Shown here: piece by piece, positions 52,079-60,984 of the stretch | Layout: each line of letters opens with the position of its first letter | Numbering within the stretch: position 1 is the stretch's first letter | Assembly (NCBI GenBank): GCA_016704425.1 | Contig: JADJAC010000004.1 | Location: 222,983-286,982, forward strand | Length of the DNA stretch: 64,000 bases | Source: Sphingomonadales bacterium | GTDB taxonomy: Bacteria > Pseudomonadota > Alphaproteobacteria > Sphingomonadales > Sphingomonadaceae | Reading direction: 5' to 3' | Translations under genes and position numbers: made by a program | Notes under the pieces: model-generated | Databases searched by the model: none | What the model saw: only the letters and a program-made list of their open reading frames with translations | Told to the model about the DNA's origin: nothing

Positions 52079-53518
52079 CTAGGCCGCTGTGCCGCCGACC
52101 GTCAGCCCCTCGACCAGCAGGGTCGGCTGGCCGACGCCCGCGGGCACACTTTGGCCGCCCTTGCCGCAGATGCCGATCCCTTCGTCGAGGGCAAAATCAT
52201 TGCCGATGCCGCGCACCTTGGTGAGGACGCTCGGCCCGTCGCCGATCAGGGTTGCACCTTTGAGCGGCGCGCCGATCTTTCCATTCTCGATTGCATAGGC
52301 TTCGGTGCAGGAGAAGACGAACTTGCCCGAAACGATATCCACCTGCCCGCCACCAAAGCTCTTGGCGAAAATGCCGGACTTGACGCGCGAGAGGAGTTCG
52401 GCGGGATCGTCCTTGCCTGCTTTCATGAAGGTGTTCGTCATGCGCGGCATCGGGGCGTGGGCATAGCTTTCGCGCCGCCCGTTGCCCGTTGTCGGCACGC
52501 CCATCAGCCGGGCATTGAGCCGGTCCTGCATATAGCCCTTGAGGATGCCATCCTCGATCAGGACCGTCTCGCCCGTGGGCGTGCCTTCATCATCAATCGA
52601 GAGCGACCCGCGGCGGTTCGGGATCGATCCGTCATCGACGACCGTGACGCCGGGCGCGCCCACGCGCTCCCCGATGCGGCCCGAAAAGGCCGAGGTGCCC
52701 TTGCGGTTGAAATCGCCTTCAAGCCCGTGGCCGATTGCCTCGTGGAGGATGATGCCGGGCCAGCCGGGGCCAAGCAGCACAGTCATTTCCCCCGCTGGCG
52801 CCGCAACGCTTTCAAGGTTGACCAGTGCTTGTGCTAGCGCTTCGTCAATCGCGCGGTTCCAGGTCTGCGGCTCGAAAAGCTTGTCATAGAGATAGCGACC
52901 ACCGATCCCGAACGTCCCGCTTTCGCGGCGGCCATTCGCTTCGCAGACGATGCTGATGTTGAGCCTGACGAGCGGGCGGATATCGGTAGCCAGAAAGCCG
53001 TCAGCGCGGACGATCTCGACAACGCTCCAGCTTGCGGCAAGGCTTGCGGATACCTGCACGACGCGGGGATCGCGGGCGCGCGCAGCAGCGTCGATCTGCT
53101 GGCACAGCGCGACCTTGTCCGCAAAGGGGATCAGCCCCATCGGATCGCCGTCGGTATAGAGGTGCCGGTTGTTGAGCCGGGGGGCAGGGGCCATCGATGC
53201 CTTTGCGGGGTCGAGCAGCGTCAGGGTTTCCCCCGCACGGCGAATGGCCGCCTCGCTCAGTTCATTGGCATGGGCAAAGCCGGTCATTTCCCCTGACACG
53301 CCGCGCAGGCCGAAACCGGCATCGGTCGAATAGTCGGCGGTCTTCAGGCGGCCATCGTCGAATCCAAAGGCTTCGGACGCGCGATACTGGAGGTAGAGTT
53401 CCCCGTCATCGCAGGATTTCAGCAGTTCGGCTGCCAGTCGCTGGGCCGTTGCGGGTTCGAGATTGCCGTCCCGATACAGGAAGCGGCGCGGGTCGGTCGA
53501 GTTGATCATCGCCTCCAT
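52079..53518 (-). CDS. tldD: Metalloprotease TldD
   Basis: The 479-residue protein has the zinc-binding HEAIGHGLEGDF motif at about residue 257, SIDDEGTPTGETVLIEDG and GNGRRESYAHAPMPRM, all typical of TldD. With TldE/PmbA it degrades unfolded peptides and processes some microcins. No tldE is in the window. The ATG at 53518 overlaps a GGAGG that would serve a second ATG at 53509, so either is possible. Confidence 0.93.
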   Translation of the reverse strand: MEAMINSTDPRRFLYRDGNLEPATAQRLAAELLKSCDDGELYLQYRASEAFGFDDGRLKTADYSTDAGFGLRGVSGEMTGFAHANELSEAAIRRAGETLTLLDPAKASMAPAPRLNNRHLYTDGDPMGLIPFADKVALCQQIDAAARARDPRVVQVSASLAASWSVVEIVRADGFLATDIRPLVRLNISIVCEANGRRESGTFGIGGRYLYDKLFEPQTWNRAIDEALAQALVNLESVAAPAGEMTVLLGPGWPGIILHEAIGHGLEGDFNRKGTSAFSGRIGERVGAPGVTVVDDGSIPNRRGSLSIDDEGTPTGETVLIEDGILKGYMQDRLNARLMGVPTTGNGRRESYAHAPMPRMTNTFMKAGKDDPAELLSRVKSGIFAKSFGGGQVDIVSGKFVFSCTEAYAIENGKIGAPLKGATLIGDGPSVLTKVRGIGNDFALDEGIGICGKGGQSVPAGVGQPTLLVEGLTVGGTAA

Positions 53519-53546
53519 ATAGGAAGGCTAGGCTGCAAAGGATAGA

Positions 53547-53681
53547 TTACCGCTGGGCAGGCGGTGCCGAATTTGCGTCCACGATCGTATATTGCTGGGC
53601 GGACTGGGCCTGATGCGCCGCCAGCGACACCAGCGCGGCAAAGCCGAGGAGTACAAGCTTGATGGCCATGCCGTTTGTCAT
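53547..53681 (-). CDS. Small exported or membrane-anchored hypothetical protein (44 aa)
   Basis: The 44-residue frame starts MTNGMAIKLVLLGFAALVS, a clear signal or membrane helix, then AHQAQSAQQYTIVDANSAPP. The mature part would be about 20 residues. A second ATG at 53669 is also possible. It lies 28 bases upstream of tldD on the same strand. Hydrophobic helix and codon use favour a real gene, but its length makes it uncertain. Confidence 0.45.
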   Translation of the reverse strand: MTNGMAIKLVLLGFAALVSLAAHQAQSAQQYTIVDANSAPPAQR

Positions 53682-53755
53682 CGGTCGAGTCGTAGCGGGC
53701 AAGTCTCGCCAACCGCTGACAAGTTGCGGTTAACAGCGCGATAAGGGTGGCGGCG

Positions 53756-53947
53756 TCAGTGGGTGTCCGCCGGGCTTCCAGCAAGGACGAACCTCTTGTC
53801 GCAATAGCCGCAATCGACATAGCCGCGCTCATCGATTTCAAGCCAGACCCGCGGGTGGCCAAGGGCGGCCCCGCCAGGGATTTCGCTGGCCCCGTCGCAG
53901 GAGACCCTGCGGGCTTTCACGGTCACGGTTTCCGGATTGTGGATCAT
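53756..53947 (-). CDS. zf-CHCC zinc-finger protein (NDUFS6-like)
   Basis: The 63-residue protein has the Cys-His-Cys-Cys spacing of the zf-CHCC domain: VSCDG, LGHPRVWLEID and YVDCGYCDKRFVL. In Alphaproteobacteria such proteins are homologues of the mitochondrial complex I subunit NDUFS6. I start at the ATG at 53947 (IHNPETVTV). The nuo operon is not here. Confidence 0.82.
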   Translation of the reverse strand: MIHNPETVTVKARRVSCDGASEIPGGAALGHPRVWLEIDERGYVDCGYCDKRFVLAGSPADTH

Positions 53948-53988
53948 GGGCGCGGCATTAGCAATCGTTGCTGCGCCGCGCAACCGGA

Positions 53989-54504
53989 TCAGAAATAGTT
54001 GACGGTCAGCGAAAAGGTCCCGGCATAGTCGCCGGATTGCTGGTTGGCGCCGACATTGAGTGTGCCGCCAACGCGGAACGTCTGCACCCCCGTTCCCGGG
54101 AAAAGCCTTATGCCTGTGCCCCCCTGAACAGCCAGCGCAGAACTCATGGATCCGCCGGTCCCGTTGGTCAGGGTCGGCGATGCACTGATCGCAATGGTGA
54201 TAAGCAAGCCGATGCGCGCAACACCCACAAATTCTGCGCGTTTGGGCGTGCCGCCCGCAGCCGCCGTAACACCGCCTGCTGTCGTTCGGACGCCCGTATT
54301 CGCGTTGATCGTTGCCGTGCCGGCGCTCGGGCCCGCAATGAGCGTCCCGAAATCCAGATCGTCGGTCTTGACGAGCGACAAGGGCCTGATCGTCACCGCT
54401 TCGACGGGCGCCGCGCGGGTTGCCGCCTGTGCCGGCACACTCAGGATGCCAGCGGCGGCCATGCTCGATCCGAGCACCCAGTTTCTGATGGTCCCCACCT
54501 TCAT
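53989..54504 (-). CDS. DUF4402 secreted protein (lone)
   Basis: The 171-residue protein has a signal peptide (cleavage near SVPAQAA) and DUF4402 features: DDLDFGTLIAG, FRVGGTLNVGANQQSG and the closing TFSLTVNYF. It is a relative of the two DUF4402 proteins at 2832-3996 but stands alone, with no chaperone or usher beside it. It may use the distant chaperone/usher pair, or act as an independent surface protein. Confidence 0.82.
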   Translation of the reverse strand: MKVGTIRNWVLGSSMAAAGILSVPAQAATRAAPVEAVTIRPLSLVKTDDLDFGTLIAGPSAGTATINANTGVRTTAGGVTAAAGGTPKRAEFVGVARIGLLITIAISASPTLTNGTGGSMSSALAVQGGTGIRLFPGTGVQTFRVGGTLNVGANQQSGDYAGTFSLTVNYF

Positions 54505-54621
54505 GCGGCCCGTCTAGGCGGACCGGGGCTAAGTGCGGTTGAATGGATATGGTAAAAATTCCGGAAAGGATTCGCGGCTCTGCGGTTTGCGTTGTCGGGC
54601 ATGGTCGTTAAAGCGGACCCA

Positions 54622-55545
54622 ATGACTCAAGCCGCAATTTCGATCGATTCACTCCGCAAGACCTATGAGGGCGGAAAGGAAGCGCTGAAGGGCGTCAGCC
54701 TTGACGTGCCGCGCGGCGAAATCTTCGGGCTGCTCGGGCCCAATGGCGCGGGCAAGTCAACCATGATCAACATTCTTGCGGGGCTTGTGAACAAGACCGG
54801 CGGGCGCGCGAACATCTGGGGCTTCGATATTGACGAGCATCCGCGCAATGCGAAAGCCTCCATTGGCATCGTGCCGCAGGAAATCCTGTTCGATCCCTTC
54901 TTCACGCCGTTCGAGGCACTGGAGCTTCAGGCCGGGCTCTATGGCGTGCCCAAGAGCCGCCGCCGCTCGATGGAATTGCTGCGTGCGGTCCATCTCGAAG
55001 ACAAGGCCGATGCCTATTCACGCACGCTGTCGGGGGGCATGAAGCGCCGCTTGCTGGTTGCCAAGGCGATGGTCCATTCGCCGCCGATCCTTGTTCTTGA
55101 CGAGCCGACAGCGGGCGTCGATGTCGAATTGCGGCAACAGCTCTGGGCCTATGTCCGTGAACTCCACGCCAGCGGCGTGACGATCGTGCTCACCACACAT
55201 TATCTTGAGGAAGCCGAGGAATTGTGTGACCGGATCGCCATCATCAACAATGGCGAACTGATTGCCAACAAGCCGACCCGTGAACTGGTCGATATGGCGC
55301 AGGAAAAGGTGGTTGAAATCACGGTCGATCGCGATCTGGCGGAAGCGCCATCTTCCCCGATGTTCGAATCGATCACACTGAAGGCCGGGCGCGTCCTGAC
55401 GATCACCTATAACAAGGCGCGCGCCAACGCAGGCGATGTGCTTGGCGCCGTTCAGGCCGCTGGCCTCGGGATTGCCGATGTTTCGACGCGCGAGGCCGAT
55501 CTTGAGCATGTCTTCCTGAACCTCACCCGCGCGGCAAATGGCTGA
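54622..55545 (+). CDS. ABC transporter ATP-binding protein (CcmA/NodI-like), no permease beside it
   Basis: The 307-residue ATPase has Walker A (GPNGAGKST), the signature LSGGMKRRLL, Walker B with LVLDEPTAGVD and the H-loop TTHYLEEAEEL, of the CcmA type used by ABC-2 exporters. A C-terminal extension of about 90 residues follows. The start at 54622 is chosen because a purine-rich stretch (AAAGCGGA) lies before it; upstream ATGs exist. No permease gene is next to it. Its 3' end overlaps nadB by eight bases, which couples their expression. Confidence 0.88.
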   Translation: MTQAAISIDSLRKTYEGGKEALKGVSLDVPRGEIFGLLGPNGAGKSTMINILAGLVNKTGGRANIWGFDIDEHPRNAKASIGIVPQEILFDPFFTPFEALELQAGLYGVPKSRRRSMELLRAVHLEDKADAYSRTLSGGMKRRLLVAKAMVHSPPILVLDEPTAGVDVELRQQLWAYVRELHASGVTIVLTTHYLEEAEELCDRIAIINNGELIANKPTRELVDMAQEKVVEITVDRDLAEAPSSPMFESITLKAGRVLTITYNKARANAGDVLGAVQAAGLGIADVSTREADLEHVFLNLTRAANG

Positions 55546-57127
55546 ACATCATGAATTCGATGTGCTGGTCCTTGGGTCCGGCGCTGCGGGACTGACCGCC
55601 GCGCTGACACTGGCCCAGCAATACAAGGTTGGCGTGCTGGCCAAGGGCGGGCTTTCGGACGGCGCGACAAGCTGGGCACAGGGCGGAATCGCGGCCGTTC
55701 TGGAACCCGGCGATACATTTGAAAGCCATATCGAAGACACGATGATTGCAGGAGCCGGCCTCAACAATCGGCAAGCCGTCGAATTTGTGATCGAGAGTGC
55801 GCCAGAGGCGATTGCCAGGCTCGCTGCTCTGGGCGTCCCGTTCAATTCGGGCGAAGGCGATCAGTGGCATCTGACGCGCGAGGGCGGGCATTCGCATCGC
55901 CGGATTGTGCATGTCGATGATGCGACGGGCTGGGCGGTGCAGCAGGCGCTTGAAAAATCCGCACGCGATCATCCCAATATCACGCTGGTTCCCGGCCGGG
56001 TTGCGATCGACCTGATCATGGGGCGTCACCAGCAACGATTTTCGACCAGCGGTCGCATCCACGGTGTCTATGCGCTCAACCGCGAAACCGGATTGGTTGA
56101 AACGTTCGCAGCGCGCGCGACCATTCTCGCAACCGGCGGGGCGGGGCGCTCCTATCTTTACTCAACAGCACCGCGCGGCGCGACGGGCGACGGGATCGCG
56201 ATGGCCTGGCGGGCCGGCTGCCGGGTATCGAACATGGAATTCATGCAATTCCACCCGACCTGCCTCTACAATCTCGAGGTCAAGAATTTCCTGATCACCG
56301 AAGCCGTCCGCGGCGAAGGCGGGCAGTTGAAGATTCCGACCACGGGCGAACGCTTCATGCCGCGTTTCGACACGCGGGAAGAACTGGCGCCGCGTGATAT
56401 CGTCGCGCGCGCGATCGACCATGAAATCAAGCGGCTGGGCCTTGATTATGTCCATCTCGACATCAGCCACAAGCCGCCCGAATTCGTTCGAGAACATTTC
56501 CCCAATATCCATGCCAAGCTGCTTGAACTCGGGATCGACATCACGACGCAGCCGATCCCGGTTGTGCCAGCGCAGCATTACACCTGCGGTGGCGTCTTGA
56601 TCGACCTTGACGGGCGAACCGATGCGCCGGGGCTCTATGCCGCTGGCGAAGTCACGCAGTCGGGGCTTCACGGTGCAAACCGGCTGGCGTCCAATTCACT
56701 GCTTGAGTGCCTTGTCTTCGGCGAAGCGAGCGCCCGCCACATTATGGCAAATTGGGAAACACTGCCCGCTCCACCGCCGATCCGGGACTGGGACGAAAGC
56801 CGCGTGACCGATTCCGACGAGGAAGTGGTGATTGCGCAATGCTGGCGCGAACTGCGCCATTTCATGTGGAATTTCGTCGGCATTGTCCGGACGACGAAGC
56901 GGCTTGAGCGCGCCAAGCATCGCGTCGACCTGCTCCGGCAGGAAGTGCAGGATTATTACAGTGCGTTCCGCGTGACGCCGGATCTTGTCGAACTGCGCAA
57001 CCTTGTCGAAGTGGCGGACCTCATCATTCGCTCGGCCCTCCACCGGCATGAAAGCCGGGGCCTGCATTACACGCTCGATTATCCGCAGACATTGCCAAAG
57101 CCGGCAGACACAATTCTGGTGCCCTGA
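55538..57127 (+). CDS. nadB: L-aspartate oxidase
   Basis: The 529-residue flavoprotein has the FAD motif VLGSGAAGLTAALTL, the catalytic-region blocks MEFMQFHPTCLY and RGEGGQL, then GLYAAGEVTQSGLHGANRLASNSLLE. It oxidises aspartate to iminoaspartate, the first step of de novo NAD synthesis. Full length for the family. nadA and nadC are not in the window. Confidence 0.95.
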   Translation: MAEHHEFDVLVLGSGAAGLTAALTLAQQYKVGVLAKGGLSDGATSWAQGGIAAVLEPGDTFESHIEDTMIAGAGLNNRQAVEFVIESAPEAIARLAALGVPFNSGEGDQWHLTREGGHSHRRIVHVDDATGWAVQQALEKSARDHPNITLVPGRVAIDLIMGRHQQRFSTSGRIHGVYALNRETGLVETFAARATILATGGAGRSYLYSTAPRGATGDGIAMAWRAGCRVSNMEFMQFHPTCLYNLEVKNFLITEAVRGEGGQLKIPTTGERFMPRFDTREELAPRDIVARAIDHEIKRLGLDYVHLDISHKPPEFVREHFPNIHAKLLELGIDITTQPIPVVPAQHYTCGGVLIDLDGRTDAPGLYAAGEVTQSGLHGANRLASNSLLECLVFGEASARHIMANWETLPAPPPIRDWDESRVTDSDEEVVIAQCWRELRHFMWNFVGIVRTTKRLERAKHRVDLLRQEVQDYYSAFRVTPDLVELRNLVEVADLIIRSALHRHESRGLHYTLDYPQTLPKPADTILVP

Positions 57128-57157
57128 CACGCGGCAAGTGGCGCCAGCCCGGGCCAA

Positions 57158-59729
57158 TCAGAACCGGACTGTGGCCTCCACCCCATAGGTGCGCGGCGCC
57201 CCGCGAACGAGATAATCCTCGAAGAAAGCATTCAGGTTGAGACCGTAGCTGTAGTAGAATTTGTTCGTCAGGTTCTTGCCCCAGACACTCAATGAGTAAC
57301 GATCTGTCGCATAGGTGATGCGGCCATTGAACAGCCAGTAACCGGGGTTGCCACAGGCAAGTTCGGGGGTTGCCTGCAACACGTTGCTTCCGGCGACAGG
57401 CCGGTCACACGGTTTCTGACCATAGTCCTTGAACGGATCGAAGAAATACCGGCCCTGATATTGGGTTTCGCCGCGTAACTGGAGCTTGCCATTGCCGATC
57501 TCCAGCGGCGCCCAGTCGAACCCTGCAGAAAACGTCGTTTCCGGGGCGTTGGGGAACGGATTGCCATTGATGTTGAGCGTCAGGCTGCGCGGATCGGTGA
57601 GGTCGATCTTGTTGCCCGTATATTTGGAATTGAGCAGTCCAAGCGCGGCGTCGAAGCGGAGATTGTCGGCAGCCTGAACAACAAGTTCGGCTTCGCCGCC
57701 ATAGAGCCGCCCGTTGGCATTCCTGAGGAACGATGTCGCGCCCACGATCTGTGCGATCTGCTGGTTGCCATAATCATAGTAGAAGCCCGCAAGGTTCAAT
57801 TGCACCCGGCGATCGAACAGCCTCGTCTTCAGGCCGACTTCATAGGCATCAACCTTTTCCGGCTTCACGAAATAGACCTGCCGGATGTCCTGATAGGCAA
57901 GACCATTATACGTCCCGGCCCTGAATCCGCGACTGAAACTGGCATAACCCAATATGTCCCTGGCGAATTTATAGTCCACGACAAAACGACCGGTCAGCCG
58001 ACCGGTTCGCTCCTTCTGGCTGACCGGCTTGAAGTTCGGATTGAACGGAAAACTGTAGGGAACGAGCGAAGCTGCCGGGTTCTTTCCGCCCAGATCGAAC
58101 AGGACCGTGGAGGCATTCTTGTATTTTACGGTGTCGCGTGTGTAGCGCAGGCCGAGCGTGAGCGTCAGCTTGTCCGTTACCTCCCACGCTGCTTCGCCAT
58201 AAATAGCCGCCGAAGGCCGGTCGATCGTGAAACGCTGTGTCGCCAGAATCGGCCCGAATGGCGGGGCGCCGGCCGCAGCGCAGGCAGCCTGTGCCGCCGT
58301 GCCCGCGGCAGAATTGGTCGCGGCGATATCGGCCTGGAAAGCAAGGAGGCTGCGGGCGTCGAAAAAGCCGTTCGGATTGACGACCACCGGAGCGCAGAAG
58401 CCGGGCGAAGACGGCGTGAGGCTCGGATTGAGCGCAAAAGCCGGAAGCGTCTTCAATGCGTCGCCACCAGGAACTGCAATCGCGGCATTGTTGAAGTTGG
58501 CAGGGAGCCCGGCCCCAAGGAGCAACGGGCGGAGAAAGCCGAAGAAATCCTCTTCGTTGCGTGTGCGGATCTTGTCACGGCCATAGTAGAGGCCGCCGAT
58601 CAGCTTCAGCCCGTTCCCTTCATAGTTGACGTGCAGGTCCTGATTGAAATTGTCTCCGATCGACAGGTAGCGGATGGCGCAGATGTTGTTCGGCGATCCA
58701 TCGCAGTCGAAAGGCGACAGGTGGTATTTGAGATGATCATACCCCGTGCTCGAATTGAGCGTCAGCTTGTCGCCCAGGTCATACTGGATCGATAGCGACG
58801 CCCCGGTTGTGCGGACAAAATAGGTGCCAGCGGTGTCGGCCTGGATTTCGTTGCGCTTGAGTATGCGCCCGCCAAGCTCCGGCCTTGGCGCAAAACGCGA
58901 ATAGCCAGCGGCGTCCGTCCTGCCCTGAAGATAGCCGATACCGTAAGGAATGTCCTGCCTCGGGTCAGCCTTGGCCCCGAACAGTTTCAGCGAGATGTCA
59001 AGCGTCTCGGTTGGCTTCCAGCGCGCGGTGATGCGGCCCGACAGCGAGTCAGTCGTGGCAAAATCCCTGTTCTGTGTGGGATTGAAAGTATAACCGTCGC
59101 CCTTCGCGCGGGTGCCCGCGATGCGGATCCCGAACGTGTCCGGAACCAGTGTGGCTTCGGCGGCGCCTTGCAGGGAGTAGGTGTCGTAATTGCCATAGCC
59201 CGTGGTCAGATAGCCTTCGGCATCGCCAAGGCGTGGCTTGCGGGTGATGAAGTTGATCGCGCCGCCTGTTGTGTTGCGGCCATAGAGCGTTCCTGCGGGC
59301 CCCGAAGCACCTCGACACGTTCCAGATCGTAGAGTTGCTGGCCATGGCTTGCGCGGAAGCTCTGGTAAACCTCGTCAACATAAACGCCGACCGGAGAGGC
59401 TGTGGATGCCGAAAATTCGTTTGCAACCGAAATGCCGCGAAGCAGAAATTGGTTAAGGTGGTACCATAGGCCGAAGTCACCTGAAGGTTCGGCAGCGCGC
59501 CCGCCAGATCGCTGGTCTGGACAATTCCGCGGTTCAGCAGTTCGTCTCCGCTGATTGCCGACACGGCGGCCGGGATATCCTGGATATTCTCGGCCCGCTT
59601 CTGGGCCGTGACGATGATTTCTTCGAGGCCGCCCGCTTCAGCATCCGACGCCTGTGCCTGCGCGGCAGAGGCCGACACGATTTGAATTGCGGCCGCCGCA
59701 GTGGTGGCCAACAGTACGGATTTGAACAA
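57158..59729 (-). pseudogene. TonB-dependent receptor interrupted by two single-base deletions
   Basis: The open pieces combine into one receptor of about 857 residues if one base is restored at each of two places. The N-terminal piece starts with a signal peptide (MFKSVLLATTAAAAIQ) and the TonB-box and plug (LEEIIVTAQKRAENIQDIPA). At about 59445 the frame slips before LLRGISVANEF, and at about 59292 it slips again where LRGPQGTLYGRNT should read. From there to 57158 the frame is open, with barrel strands and the closing FEDYLVRGAPRTYGVEATVRF-type end. Both slips are losses of one base, the second in a G run. So it is either a recent pseudogene or the result of sequencing errors. The substrate could be an iron chelate or other ligand. 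Confidence 0.85.
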
Positions 59730-59852
59730 AACGCTTCTCCCTTGTATCTAAGGGGGATTACAGGGGCTTTCCTCTATTTGGATGCGCGCGATGGAAGATT
59801 TTCGGGCTGGTACGTGTTGCATGGGGAGCGCCATGCGGGCGCGAGCGCTGTG

Positions 59853-60032
59853 ATGGCGGCTTCGACCTGTCCCTTGTGCCACAAGCCTCCCGCCAGGGAA
59901 TTCCGGCCTTTCTGCTCGCAAGGCTGCAAGGATCGGGACCTGCTCAACTGGCTGGGCGAGGCGTATCGCGTTCCTGCCAGGGTGGACGAAGAAGAGGACG
60001 GTTCGGGGCTGGACAGCACCCCTGAAGCCTGA
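59853..60032 (+). CDS. yacG: DNA gyrase inhibitor YacG
   Basis: The 59-residue protein has the YacG four-cysteine zinc site (CPLCHKPP and CSQGCKDRDL) followed by LNWLGEAYRVPA and an acidic tail. YacG binds and inhibits gyrase and may be a zinc-binding regulator. It starts at the ATG at 59853; a GTG one codon upstream is possible. It precedes tRNA-Phe by 30 bases. Confidence 0.93.
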   Translation: MAASTCPLCHKPPAREFRPFCSQGCKDRDLLNWLGEAYRVPARVDEEEDGSGLDSTPEA

Positions 60033-60062
60033 CTATAGGCGCGCTTCGCTTTTGCGGCAGAT

Positions 60063-60137
60063 GCCCGGGTAGCTCAGTTGGTAGAGCATGCGACTGAAAA
60101 TCGCAGTGTCGGCGGTTCGATCCCGTCCCTGGCACCA
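60063..60137 (+). tRNA. tRNA-Phe (anticodon GAA), one base short in the acceptor stem
   Basis: The D arm (GCTC...GAGC), anticodon stem TGCGA/TCGCA with loop CTGAAAA, T arm and an encoded ACCA end are all present. It is 75 bases rather than 76. The 5' acceptor strand GCCCGGG expects CCTGGGC on the 3' side, but the sequence reads CCTGGC, one G short. This is either a sequencing error in a G run or a defective gene. Confidence 0.9.
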
Positions 60138-60984
60138 CAAAATTAAGGTGATTCTGATTTAGGAGACCGTGAAGCGCTATGCTTTCGCGGTGCCGCGCCT
60201 TTCGGCGGCATTTTCAGGCTTGCGCGCTGTGGACGCCGTGTTGCGGAGACCGATTTTTCGAGCCGCAACGGTTAGAATTTTGGCCGCCGTCTCCGACACC
60301 CAATTTATTGAATTTTTCGGCCGGAGCCGATTTGAGTTTGTTTTTGGCGTTAATTGTGATTTTGTGCGATGTGGAACGGCTAATTGTGGAAAATTGTGAA
60401 TCTTGGCCTGCTCGGAACGTATAGCGAACACGTGAAGCGGATACGAAATGGACACGCCCAAGTTGACCATTGGCGATCTGCTCAAGATCGGCCTCCTGAC
60501 GGACGCGCGCATTCAAATATGTTGTGGCAGGTGACACGACATTCCTTCTAACCTGGTACGGCAGGGATTATTCCTCAAGACTGCCTGGCTCTCCCACAAT
60601 GCTCCATTCAAGGCATTTGTCGAGATCGTTTGGGAACGATTCGGAAAAATTGAACGACCATTTTTTCGGTGTGCCAACACTGGCAAGATCTGTTCCCGCT
60701 CTATTTCAATGGAGCCGATTGGGCACACCGGACCGACACGACCATCAAACAGAACAGGAGGCCTCGGCCTTTAAGGGACGTGCTTGAGGGGCGGCATGAT
60801 CGTTTGCGTATGCGATTGTTGGGCGAAGACGGACGGGGTCCGCCTCGCACGCGGCGACGCCTGGAGATCGTGGCCCACTTCAAAAACCATCCTCACTATG
60901 TCGCAGATCACCCTGATCTACGAAGAGCGATGGAAGCAATCGAGGCACGCGCGTTCCTCAAACTTCGTCCCATAGAGCGCTCAA
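60138..60984. other. Degraded stretch after tRNA-Phe, with a possible broken zinc-ribbon protein
   Basis: The first 300 bases are clearly less GC-rich than the chromosome around them (for example TTTGTTTTTGGCGTTAATTG near 60339) and hold no gene that I can support. From about 60560 to 60980, overlapping short plus-strand frames spell pieces that may be one broken protein: AFVEIVWERFGKIERPFF, LYFNGADWA and RLRMRLLGEDGRG. The order resembles small zinc-ribbon proteins often found in mobile regions. The frames shift at least twice, so no coordinates for a coding region are given. Confidence 0.35.
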
